Positions 48,201-60,200 of a stretch of DNA of 64,000 nucleotides are shown here, piece by piece. Each line of letters begins with the position of its first letter. Within the stretch, counting starts at the first letter, position 1. Source of the stretch: Ophioderma brevispina (Eukaryota > Echinodermata > Ophiuroidea > Amphilepidida > Ophiodermatidae); the NCBI GenBank assembly GCA_023653785.1, contig JAMKCH010056889.1:1-64000 (forward strand), given 5' to 3'. The translations under genes and the position numbers were made by a program. Below the pieces are notes generated by a model. That model searched no databases. It was given only the letters and a program-made list of their open reading frames with translations, and had not been told where the DNA came from.

Positions 48201-51200
48201 TACTTATATACAGTTTAAAAAAACTGTATTTAAGGCTATTTATATAATCAGTAGTTGCCACTTGGTGCATCAATAACAAAGGCAACAGTAGATTTCTTTG
48301 ATCCCCTAGTAAAAATAGGCCCTCAAATAGTTGCCATGGTGCAAAATAGACTGAAAAGGGACAAGACAGAGGGTGCTAACTTGACACGTACACCTGGTGT
48401 GGTCCAATTTTAGTCCATTTGAGATGGGCAATATATGGGGCTATTTTGACTGTTATTTCGTAGTCCAAGAAAAATGATAGATCTCACATTGCTTAATTTC
48501 TGAAAAAAAAGGCCACCAACGATACTACATAAAACATGGTCTCTGAAAAAGCTCACTTTTAGGCTGAGTCGTAAAAACTTTGAAAAGCCTTAATTTCGAA
48601 ACGGAACTGAAATGGAGGTTTTCATTTTGACCCTCCTTGTAGACACCCACAACAATGCAGGCTGGTGGCGGCCAAGCCCATTCATTAAAGCAATTCACCA
48701 AAAATGTCAAGAAATTTACAGCAATACGGAGGGCAAACACACAACCCAATTGGGGTGCTTTGATGTGGGTTGTTCATGGGTGTTCCCATGACCTACATAC
48801 GACCTGTCCTCGTTCGTTATTAATACAAAACCAATTCAGAAATACCCTTCCAGTGGAGTTGTCTTTCAACTCCAAACGGTTTTGGAATAAGAAAATATTC
48901 CTGACGGAAAATAGTAAAAATTCAGAATTTTAGTCAAGATTTCGCTTTTACTACAACACAATTTATAATCTAAGTGGTTAAACTAATGTCGACGTCTGAA
49001 ATTGGGAGTTCTTGGCCGCCCTCCCATGTACAAAACATGTACCTTTGGCTGAATTCAACAAAATCCGAGAGGTGGGTTCCACACAATGGTGTTTTGGCAT
49101 GGAAGACCTTGAGCTAAGCTGCATAAGTCATAAGTGGGAGCTATACAAACCTTTGGAGTCTTTCCCCGTTGCAAGTTGAGCACAGCCTTTGGTTTCCCTG
49201 GACGCACAGTCAGGCGAGCAGCCTTGGGAGCAATTGTTGGGGGCAACTTCACTGTTTGTTCTCCTCTCTTCACAATATCAGCCCATCTCGGCTTTTGCAG
49301 AGTCTGCGTAGCAGGTGTTTTCCTTGCTGGGGTCTTGCCTTGCCTGAAGTTTTCCTTGCTGGGGTCTTGGCGGCTGGGCGTTTTCCTTGGCAGTGGTTCT
49401 TGCGTGCTGGGCGGTTTTTCTTTCTTTGTCAGGGTCTTGCGTGCTGGCGTTTTCCTTGCTGGGGTTGTGCGAGCAGGTGGTTTTTCGTGTCTGTGTGGTC
49501 TTTTTTGCTGGGGTAATTGTTTGCAGTGGATTTGGTGAAACTCTGGGTCTTCACTGTACTCTCCTGTGGTCCTTTGCTTGGCCGTCTTTTTGGCAGAGCA
49601 TCCTTCTTGGAGTGGCGGCCTTCCTTGGGAGTGGTGCAGCCTTCTTGGGATTGGCACCTTCTTGGGAGTGCAGCTCTCGGAGTGGCAGCCTTCTTGGGAG
49701 TGGCAGCCTTCTTGGGAGTGGCCAACCTTACTGGTGTGGTCTTCTTGGCAGGTGTGCTTTTCTTTGGAGTGGTTTTTGAGGGGTGTCTTTTTGGCGGCAG
49801 ACTTCAGTTCAGGAGTGACTTTGGGTCATGCCTATGGTCTGTTGCAGGTGGTGTGAGTTCTGCACGTCTTGGGAGACCTCAATGCTACACCCTGATACAG
49901 GAAAGCTAGAGCAAAGGTTGGGTTTTTTTTAATAAGATTATGGCACCGAATACAACATTAACAAAGCACACATTTCATGTTAATTTGGGGTTACGAATGC
50001 AAGTAGAAAATAGAAGAACCAGTAATAGGACACCTTGTGCAAACACCAAAATGTCCTCCCATCTAAGGTGGGTGTCCGATTAAACACAACCTCGCCCCCA
50101 CCCACTGTATCAGAAGAAAGTTCTTGTTGTCTCATTATTACCCAGTAAAATTTTGGGTTCGGGAAATGTTTCTTTTGACCTTCTAATATCCACACTGCCT
50201 TTGGGGCAAAGTTTTAACATTTGTTTCACTATCAAATGGCGGGGGACCGATTAACTCGAAAAAATTTGCGATGGTAAAAATTTTGGTGGTTGGTATGCTT
50301 CATGTGAGGAGAAAACATGAAAAATACACGGGTCCTCTGATGCATTGTGTGCGCAGCGTCGCGCTGTTAGTGAATAATAGGCCTAATGACCTTTGACCTA
50401 AAAAACGAAATGAGGGTTTGCATGTTGTACCCATGTTTGGTGGCATGTGAAACTTCAACTTTTCAAATGAGGTCAAATAATTGACATTGTCAGCCTATTA
50501 CAACTTGAACCTCACATGACATTTGACCTTTGGTATGTGACCCTTTACTTCATCAACAAAATGGGGGCTGCCATGTTGCACAGGTGACCCATGTTTGTAT
50601 TAAATCCATCAAAGTATTGGATGTTGTTACAGGCAAATGTTACCCCTTTTTCCACCAAAAGATAATAAACAGTGCAAAGTGATCTTAGGTCTTCCTCCTT
50701 AGGGCAGGCGACACAAAAAACTGGGGCCATGATGGGTCACCCACAAGAAAAAACATTTGTAAAGAAATGGACATAACACATTCTTAAAATTTTGTATGGT
50801 TATAACAGCCTGATTAATAATGTGTTGGACAGAATCTAACACACGCGAGCATGAGCCAGGAGGAACATGCACCTGTTCCGCAACGCGGGTAATGGTCAAG
50901 GAATGCGCTGAACCTCCGCATAGCTCGTTGACGCTCAGGCTTGTCTTTTAAAAATGACTACCTGTGCTAAAAAAAGCACTTCTGAAGATGAGTTTGTTAG
51001 GCTTGATTTTGTATTCAAATTGGTATTCTTTTACCAGATTTAGGTTGTGCTGAAAACGCACACCTCAAGACCATTTTAGGTGTGTGTGTGATGGTGTGCT
51101 ATCGCACTCCCACCCCTCAAAAGACCCAAGCGCCTGGCGCTTTGCACGAGGGGTGGTATATCATGTACAAGTAATGTTCAATCCTACTGCAATCATGGAT

Positions 51201-54200
51201 TTGAGGGGGGAACTGAAAATTTCTTTTAAATTTTGTGGCGATTCTTGAAAATGTTTGCACACTCCCCAGTTTCAAAATACTGCAGGGTCATGCCATACAA
51301 GTAACAAATGCAAGTACCCATCACCTCAAAATCTTTCTTTTGGTTATTGAAAAATATTCTTGGGAAACAAAAATCCTCAAAATTTGAGCTCTATCTGTAC
51401 CTCTTTTTCACACTACAGCAATTTTAAAATTTGAGGGTCACCTATCTGAATATGAGTTCTACACCGGGGTTACATGTTTGTGAGGTGACCCCACTCAAAT
51501 TTTCAGGACACCAAAAAAGAAAAATCCAGAGGTATGGTGTACTCAATTTGTTGAATTGGCATAGAATGAAGACTCTGCAGTAACTTGCGTTCATCCCCCT
51601 GGCAAGACGGCAGTCTGGGAACATTACCTCAGATGACCTTTGACCTTGGTCATGACCTTTGACACATCCACATAATGAAGGAACCCCTATTGCATGTTAA
51701 CCCCAAGTCTGGTTTTAAATCGGTTTCAACCAGTATTAAGGTTGTTTAAAGACAACCTGAAAAAGGAAAACCTCAAGCCCAAACTAGAACAGCCCATGCA
51801 TCCAATCCACACAAGCTCCAGATGCCAGTGCTGCTTTAAATAGTTTGGGGGTTTTCCTCTAAAGGGTTGTTTTACAATCAGGTAACCTCGGCGTCTCATT
51901 TGGGGTGAAAAATGAAAGTGTTATGGTTTATTTTTACCACCGTGTTTTTGCATTGCCTGGCAAGTCAAGCAGTATAATTCAAAAACTTTGAAGCGTCCAC
52001 ATCTTCATGTACAATTTTTATGATTGATGAAAGTTACCTTTTCGGAGAGACAGATTTTGAAGATTTGACATTTCTGCATTTGGTGTGAAAAAACAATTAT
52101 TATTTTCAGTATTATTTTTTGCATTATGTATTGATATCAAACAGTATTATTTCAAAATTTGGATGTGTGAGGTCTTCAGGAACACTTTATGTAGTGGAAC
52201 TTAGTTTTCAGAAAGGACCGATTTTGACTGAACGCTGAACTTAACATTGGATTTGTGATACCACGAAAACTTAAAGGGTAGCCACCAAAATTTTTACTAC
52301 AAATGTTTAAAAACTAGAGTGTTTACAGAAAATATCACAAATCATGTTCATTATATTTTAAGCGTTAATTTAGCCCTAAAATGGCGCACATTTTTTGACG
52401 GACTTTACCCACTAAATTTTAATTTGACACCATGTTTACCAAATGATCATTCTTTTAAGATTTTCCTGGATATTAGACCTTGTTCAAATGTCATTCCTGA
52501 ATGTTGTGTTCCAAATGTTCTTTAGGAATTGCTGTATCTACTCAAATATTAACACTTGATTAACCCTAATACGGCCGAGAGGCAATGAAGCAACGAAAAC
52601 GTGGTACCGGTCGGAAATTTTTTCGTTGCACCTGGGCCGTCAACACCTATTTTTGTCGCGCAAATGACTCGCATTGCGCCTCATTGCATCTGGGCCGTCT
52701 TACCGGAAAATGACGCGATTGTTTCTCGTTGCCCCGGGCTGTCTTCCCGGAAAATGACGCGATGTTTTTTTGTTGCATTTGGGCATCTCCTGGAAAATGA
52801 CGCTATTTTTTTCGTGGCATATGGAGCAGTTTTGCTGGAATGATGCTGATTCTTTTCACTGCATTTCGATGGTTTGCCCGCAGAGGCGCACTGCTTTCAT
52901 CAGGCGGGTGACCATGTGTCCAAAGCCCATAGACAATTTCGATTGTGATAGCGCCACCATTTTTGATAAGCTATTTTGTTAATTATTCATAAACCGTATT
53001 CATGACGTAACCGGAGCATGACGTAGCATAAAGCGCCACGCACGACATGAATTTAGCGTAATAGAGCCACGTACGACGGGCGAACTATAAGCTACAAATT
53101 TCATGCAGATTCAGTGTGCAGTACTCATCCATTATTTTTTATTTTACCCTGTTTTTTTGTCCTTCGCACGCGATGTTTCTCGTTGCAATCGGGACTTCTT
53201 GCCGGTAAATGGCGCGATGTTTGTCGTTGCATCTGGCCGTCTTCCGGAAAATGACGCGATTTTTTTTTCGTTGCATTTTGGGGCCGTCTTCCGGAAAATG
53301 ACGCGATGTTTTTCGTTGCATCTGGGCTGTTATTGACTTTACGCTACTTATTCCTGTGCCGGGAAAAGGCCGAGATGCAATGAAACGGTGCAAACTTTGG
53401 CTCTCGTGGCCATGCTCGGCCGTTAAAAATAAAATAGATTGCCCCTCGCTGCATTTGGGCCGGCGGCCGGGCAAAACACCCGTCCCGGGTTAAGGTTAAA
53501 TGAGACAGTGATTGTAAGCATTTTCATACATAGTACATATTTTTGTTAGTCATCAGTCAATTTCAAATGTTTCTTGCAGCTGTAGGTATTGCTTTTGGGG
53601 GTCTTTAATTGGTCGTTAGGACACTTGTTTTTTTACAGTCACATTGTGTGGTCAGGCCAGAGGTACCGCTGATTGTAACAACAAACCCTTATGTAGAAGA
53701 TCTAATCAAAAATGTTAATTTTTTCCGTAAAGAGATAAATTTTTCTGTTTTGTGCAGATTTTAGTACTTTCAACCAATGAAAAATAAAAAATGCTAATTA
53801 GCATATTTATAATAATGGTTTGTTTCCTAGAGCAATGCATTTCGACCTTAGTTCGGGTATTTTGCAAAAACGCACGAAAAATAGGAATTAAAATAGAACC
53901 CGCTTTGTTCTATACAGACCATGGAATCAGGCAAATCCAACCTCTTTTGCTTCTAGGGTTAGGTAAAGTAAGTGCTATGACTGCAAGAACACTGGTGATG
54001 GTAATTGACTATAAGAATCCGAAAAACTATTTTCGCTTATTTCTGCTCATTTTCATTTTTGGAGTCAAAGTGTCATTTTGATGGCACAGTAGCTCCAGGT
54101 TTGTTTCTCCCAAATACAATGCCATTTGGGCAGATTTGTTATTAGATGATTCTGCTTGTACTGACCTTTTTTATTTTTTAATTAGCTACCCCCGATTTGG

Positions 54201-57200
54201 AGTTATGGGCATTAAAACTATATGAGCTGCAAAATTCATGTAATTTTTCATATTTTTGAATATTAATCAAAACCTTTCATTCATAGATTAGAAATAAAAT
54301 CGTCATACAAGGAAATTGTGTGATTATCCTAAATAACCACCAACCTACGTTTTATGTGTGATAAAATGATACACTTTGGTCAGGAAGCCGCATCAAAATT
54401 TCTTCTTCAAAATGGCAATCATTGGTGGCCATATTTTGATCTCTCATTTCCTTAATCTATTCAGAAGTGGTCGGATTGCACATAATTCCCCTTATACTTT
54501 ACTATTATGTATGAAAGCTGAAAATGTTTTAAATTAAGAATTTAGTTTGATTAGGATCTTTTCTACCTAATAGAAATTTAAAATAATTGTTGGTTGTGGG
54601 GAAGTGCTACTTTCGTCACTGACTTACCCTTGCGTATATCCTTCTTTAGAGGGTTGGCAGCTTCTTAACAGATCCCCTTCGCTCCTTCCTTGCCATTGCT
54701 CGCTGGGCCACAATGGCACCTTTCATCGGCGTTGCCAATCTCTTTTACTTCGCGGATTTGGGCCGTAACTTTGGTCACCCTCCCTTGCTCAAACGTATGG
54801 CCTTTTTTAGGAGTTGGGTTGCAAACATCTCTGGCATCCGGTAAAGGCTCTCACTTGCTCAGTGCTGTGGAGTGCATCGGTGTCCTCTTAGCACTGGTTT
54901 TTCGTACGGTGTTCTTGGTTTAGCTGGGGTCTTCTTCACCTTGGGTGTTTTGGCCCTAGCTGGTGACTTTGCAGGAGGTCTTTTGCTGGTGACTTTGCAG
55001 CAGTCCTTGCTGGCGACCTTGCAGGCGATCTTGCAGCAGGCGATCTTGCAGGGCTGTGCGGAGTCTTTGCTGGCGTCTTTGCAGGTGTCTTTACTACAAT
55101 GGCGACTTGTCAGCCTCTTTGCTGTCGACCTTGCCAGGTCGACTTTGCCAGGAGTCTTTGCTGGCAACTTTGCAGGACTCTTTGCTGGCGACTTTGCAGG
55201 ATAGTCTTTACTGGCGACTTTTGCAGGAGTCTTTAATGGCGCTTTGCAGGAGTCGTACTGGCGACTTTGCAGGAGTCTTTACTGGCGGACTTTGCAGGGT
55301 CTTTACTGGCGACTTTGCAGGAGTCTTTACTGGCGATTTGCAGGTGAGCTTTGCAGCAGTCTTTGCTGGCAAATTTGCAGGACTCTTTGGCTGGCGACTT
55401 TGCTGGTGACTTTGCAGGACTCTTTGGCGGCGATTTGCAGCCCGGGTCTTTGCTGGTGGACTTTGCAGTGTCTTGCTGGGACTTTGCTGGGCTCTTTGCT
55501 GGTGATTCGTAGTGTCTTTGCAGGTGACCTTTGGCGATTTGGCTGGTGATTTCTTGGGCGACTTGGCTGGCGATTTTTTAGGAGACTTAGCAGGTGATTT
55601 TTTGCTGCTGGCGATTTCCTTGCCGGTGATTTTTTAGGCGTGGTTTCCTCAACAATGGCAGGGTGAGCTGGAGTTGCCATGGAACGCCGTTGCTTGATCA
55701 ACCCTTTAGTTGGAGTTCCTGTTTTTATCCAGCCGCCATTAAATTCCCCTGAAAGATCTAAACTCTTGCTTGGGTGTAGCTCCAAGTCTGACCGGTGTCA
55801 GTGGTGGCAACCGTTTATCAAAATGCTCCGGACTAAGGTTGGGGCCAAAAGAAACACGCTTTCGTTTTGCACTGGGAGCTATGTTTTCAATTGACTTGCG
55901 CTTCTGTCCTGATGAAGCCTTCTTTGCACTTGTTGGTGTTTTGCCTGTGCAAGATAAAAAAAAACCAAACATAGAGTATTTATTTTCTCCGAACCTTATT
56001 CAAGTTTTATTTTAGCATTTACCACTACTGTACACTACCCGAGAATAGTCCCATCATTTCCAAGTTTGATTATATAGTTACATCCCCCGAATCTGAAGAA
56101 TATCAAATCCTGTTATAATCCCACCTTAAGTTCATTGCTGTAAATCAATAGATTACATTAAACTTTGTTACAATCACTGTTCACATTAGTGTGCGTTTTT
56201 GCATTATAGATGCACTTTTTCAGTGTCAGAAGCACTTTGAACAAGTTGGAGTAAAATTTTGCGTCTATGGTAACACAAAAATAGACACCTAACACTCCAC
56301 AATAAACCACAGCTTGTTCTGTCGCATTCTAGCACTATCGTATAATTTTCACTCAATTTTTCTGTTACTATTAAATACATCTAACAAATCTATGAAAATA
56401 TAGCACTTTGTTAATATTAGAAATTATTTAACCTACATTTACATCTTTTTTAGTTCACTACTGTCCAAAATGGGTAATATGGAGGCTTTAGAGTTCTTTG
56501 GAGTTTAAGGGTACTGTGTAAAATTAATGTTGGACAATTGTTGGTCAACCAAAATGGGGCACATTTTTTCTCACAACTTCCAAGCCAAACATCCTTTGGC
56601 TCTAAGATTTCACAGGGTAAATGTGAAAAATAGTAGCTTTCTTCTGATACCAAACTGTTGACCACTTCCGATAAAATCTAATCTGGGGCTTTCAAAAAAG
56701 ACGGGGACGAGGCTATAGGATTGGGGCCATGGACCTTAAGTAGGAGCCCTTCCGGTTTGGAATTTGATATTTTTTAATGGTATACAGTAGTGTCAAAAAG
56801 TAAAGCTCTCATAGTCTTCACCTGTATATACTTGATATTGGGGAATCTATAACGCACATAAATTGTGGTGGATGCACTTTTTCAAGCTCGGGATAAGAAA
56901 TTTGTGTGCACTTGGACACAATGATTTCATAACAGTGAACCTGGTTACACTCTTACTGTCTGGTGTGATGTCTTAAAAAAAATATGTGTAGCTTTCATTC
57001 AGTACAGGTTAATGTTTTTATTATAAAAAACCTTATTGACACCTAAAATACCTGAATGAAATTAGCTCCGTAAAGGCTGACATTTTGAGCTTGTGCATTT
57101 TATGTTATGATGGAGATCCCGTTACAATTCAAAATCATACATTAAAACTCGTTTAAGTTAAAAACAGGTGGGACTATACTAGGGTGAATACAGTAATTAT

Positions 57201-60200
57201 TCAAAATTGTATCACCCTGGATATCTCAATACAAAATGCAAGAATCGATTATAAAACTCGCGCCAAAATCGAGGATCACTTCTGAAATTGGGGGGGGGGG
57301 GGGGTAACAAATCACAAGTTTGTAATTTCTTTAGTTGGGTTGTTTCCATGGTCAAAACCAATTTAATTAAAACCACTAATTTAAATCATTTTGTCCGCAT
57401 TTATACCTTTTCTCAGATTTGCTTTTTAACTTTCCAGAGAGGCAAAATTATTTTATGATCTAAAATTGTGAACAATATTTTTGCACAAAACTTGATAAAA
57501 TCTTTCTTTGGAAGAAATTCATTGGCAGTATGCCCATAAAAAGTCACAGTCCACGCAGTCACACACGCAGTGAAGAGTCCATTAACACTTGGGCAAATAG
57601 GGGCAGTGATGTGCATACTGTGAATTATCATGACAATGTGCAAGATTACGGCATTCCTATGCTGGCTAATCCCAGCTCACATTCATTTGAATCACAAAAT
57701 GAGATTCTCTTCCTATGCTTTTAATTTTGCATTAGTTTTTTTTTTTTAAGTAGGAATAAAATAAACCCATGCCTTTCCATTTTAAATTTGTCAACTCCCC
57801 CAAATTGCGTCTCACAGTTCTGTTGTCGTCATTTTTTAATTTCCTGGCACATCATATAGAAACTCAAACATCACACGGGCACTCACCAGCAGGAGACTTG
57901 GGCGACTTGCTTTAGATACAGGTGACTTCTTGGGCGTCTTCCCCTTGGGAGACTTGGGTTTGACTGGGAGACTATGGGGATTGGCTGAGGGTGAAATGTG
58001 AATGTGTCTTGGGAGATGCTTTCTTAGCAGGAGACTTCGCACTCTTGGGTTCGTCAAAGGTGCCATGTTCTCTTCTTCCTCTCTGATGGAGCTGAGCGAC
58101 GCTCAGTGGTTGATAGACTTCTTCAGAGGAGTGTTTGAAGGGACACGTGGACTGCCAAAAGGAGTTCTCTGTGGGTATCAAAGAATTGAACAAGCAAATG
58201 TTTAAGGACATGTCTATGCAGAGAGCTAACTGATCTTTGATGAATATGGGCTAGGCCCTAGTTTTCACATTTGTTTAATTAGTAAAAAAGCAGTCCCAAC
58301 CATTGGTTAGATTCGCCACACAAACACACATTTTCATGACAAGTTCTTTTTCCTATCCAAGAAAAGGTTTTTAAACATGTAAAGTGCCTAATGATTGAAT
58401 CTCGGTCATAGACCATTGCGTACGTCACAAAAAATCATTCTGCCCTGAGGCCAGTGTAAAACCATGAATAGAAAGCCCTTTCTGCGGAATTTTATGTTCC
58501 GATTTTTACCTGAAACTGTCCAACTTTTTCCCTTGGTGTTTTTAAAACTAAAAGCCTTCTCGCATTAGTTCCACCAAAATCAATCGCACAATACCTCAAC
58601 TGGTTTAGCCGCCGTTTCCCTGGACGTGAATGAAATTATAGAAACGCTTTTCGGGATTGACCCCGCAGCCAAGTGAGAAGAAACTCAAGCAATCCATTTT
58701 GTTATCACAATGGGGAACAATTGCACTGGGAACATGATCTAAAATGGCTTCTTTAGGAACAGCCTTTTTCAAGACTGAGACAACAGGACTGGGACAAGCT
58801 AAAAGTGCATGAAAAGTCATAGCTTAACTGAACCTGGACCTACACTCTGTAAACCTAGAAGTAAAAAGTAAATCGATGCGCTGCGCTGATATCGCGCCTT
58901 ACTACCAAAAGCGCTTATAAATAAACTCTTAGGCGCAGTCTAATCGCGGCACGATTATTAAGACACAGCGCATGATGTCAGAACAAAAAAATCTCTTAAC
59001 ACTGATACACAAAATATGGTCATTATAAGTAGACAAATCCAGGCATTCCTTGTGAGACTTGGTGGAAAGTTTGATTATAGTTTAAGAGTAAGGAGTTAAT
59101 GCCTGACGGACAAGGGAAGGCACTCTGGTGTTGTTTTACCTTTACTCTGTCCAGCCTGAATTAAGGAGCGATGTCATATCTTTCGCGCAGCTATTGTTCA
59201 TGAGTATCGCGCACGCCGTCTTTGTACGCTCGCGATTACAGCTGCGCTTACTGCGATACTGTGCAAGCTATATGCATCACTCCTTAGTCAAGCCGATGAA
59301 GTATAATGTCAGGAAGGTACTACAAGGCACAGGCAACCAAAATAATCACTACACTGTTCGATCTCAAGTTTGAGGGTGACGTTACTGCATGTTGGTTTTA
59401 CACTCTAGAAACGCATGCGCCGACATTGATTGCAGCATTTATGCACGAGAACCCCAAAGACCTGTCAAAGGAATGAAAACGTAGAGGGAATGCCAGAGTT
59501 CAAGTTATGACGTAACCCTCAAAATTTAAAGGACCGAACATGTAAACTCAAAGTGACATAAGAAGGAAAAATCAACTACTCATAATCTGGCATGTTCAAT
59601 GGAGAATAGTCTTGGCTAACAATAAAAGCACTTCCAGTTAGGCGCTCTAGTACTAATACTTAGGATGCTAGTCGGCACAAATATTGTCCAAATTTACCAT
59701 TAGGACCACTAGAAGAAACAGCACTGGAAATCCTTGCTCAAGTACTTTCAAAGTGCGTGTTGTGCCCTTCTAGTGGCCCTTCTTACATTGGAGAAACATA
59801 GCATTGGCTGCTAAATAGCAACCCAAGTGGGAGTACTAGAGCCCTAACAGGGAGCTGCTTTTTATGGTTAGCAGAAATAATCTCCATTGAACATGCAGAT
59901 TATTGAGTAGGTTGATTTTTCCTTCTAGGTCACTTTGAGTGTACAGGGGACAATGTATAGTCCATTGTGATGTGATCAAAAATGAGTCTGGAAGCTGTAA
60001 GATTCGATTGACTTGTCATGTAACGGTATTGCCACCATTTAAAAGCTACATTTTGCCTGAAACCCCCATGAAATTGACCAATTAGTTCCAAAGATATATA
60101 AGTTGAAGGGGGGTGGCCAAAAAAACAATAGGAAACAAAAGACATTTTATCCTTTGTTGTGGTCAATCTCAAAATCAATATTCGCGACTTTTGACTCATT

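Larger units (their letters stand above)
46343..49150 (-). other. Ki-67 intron between exon blocks 5 and 6
   Basis: It contains a nested foldback (48039-49119) and a CpG-rich direct repeat (about 47009-47110). A palindromic TGACGTCA site lies at about 46746. An open frame beginning MPAKAAQSKCKSD at 46504 continues across the acceptor of block 6. It could be an alternative first exon but is unsupported otherwise. Confidence 0.5.
49892..54627 (-). other. Ki-67 intron between exon blocks 4 and 5
   Basis: This 4.7-kb intron holds a TIR-bounded tandem array (52560-53500), a dispersed repeat (50810-50945) and several GACCTTTGACC words (about 50390, 50525 and 51637). No further exon is recognised. 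Confidence 0.55.

Noticed and set aside
54628..58168. Ki-67 locus as a pseudogene
   Set aside because: Frameshifts are many, but splice sites, phases at the clean junctions and all key motifs are preserved, and the neighbouring zinc-finger gene shows the same indel pattern.
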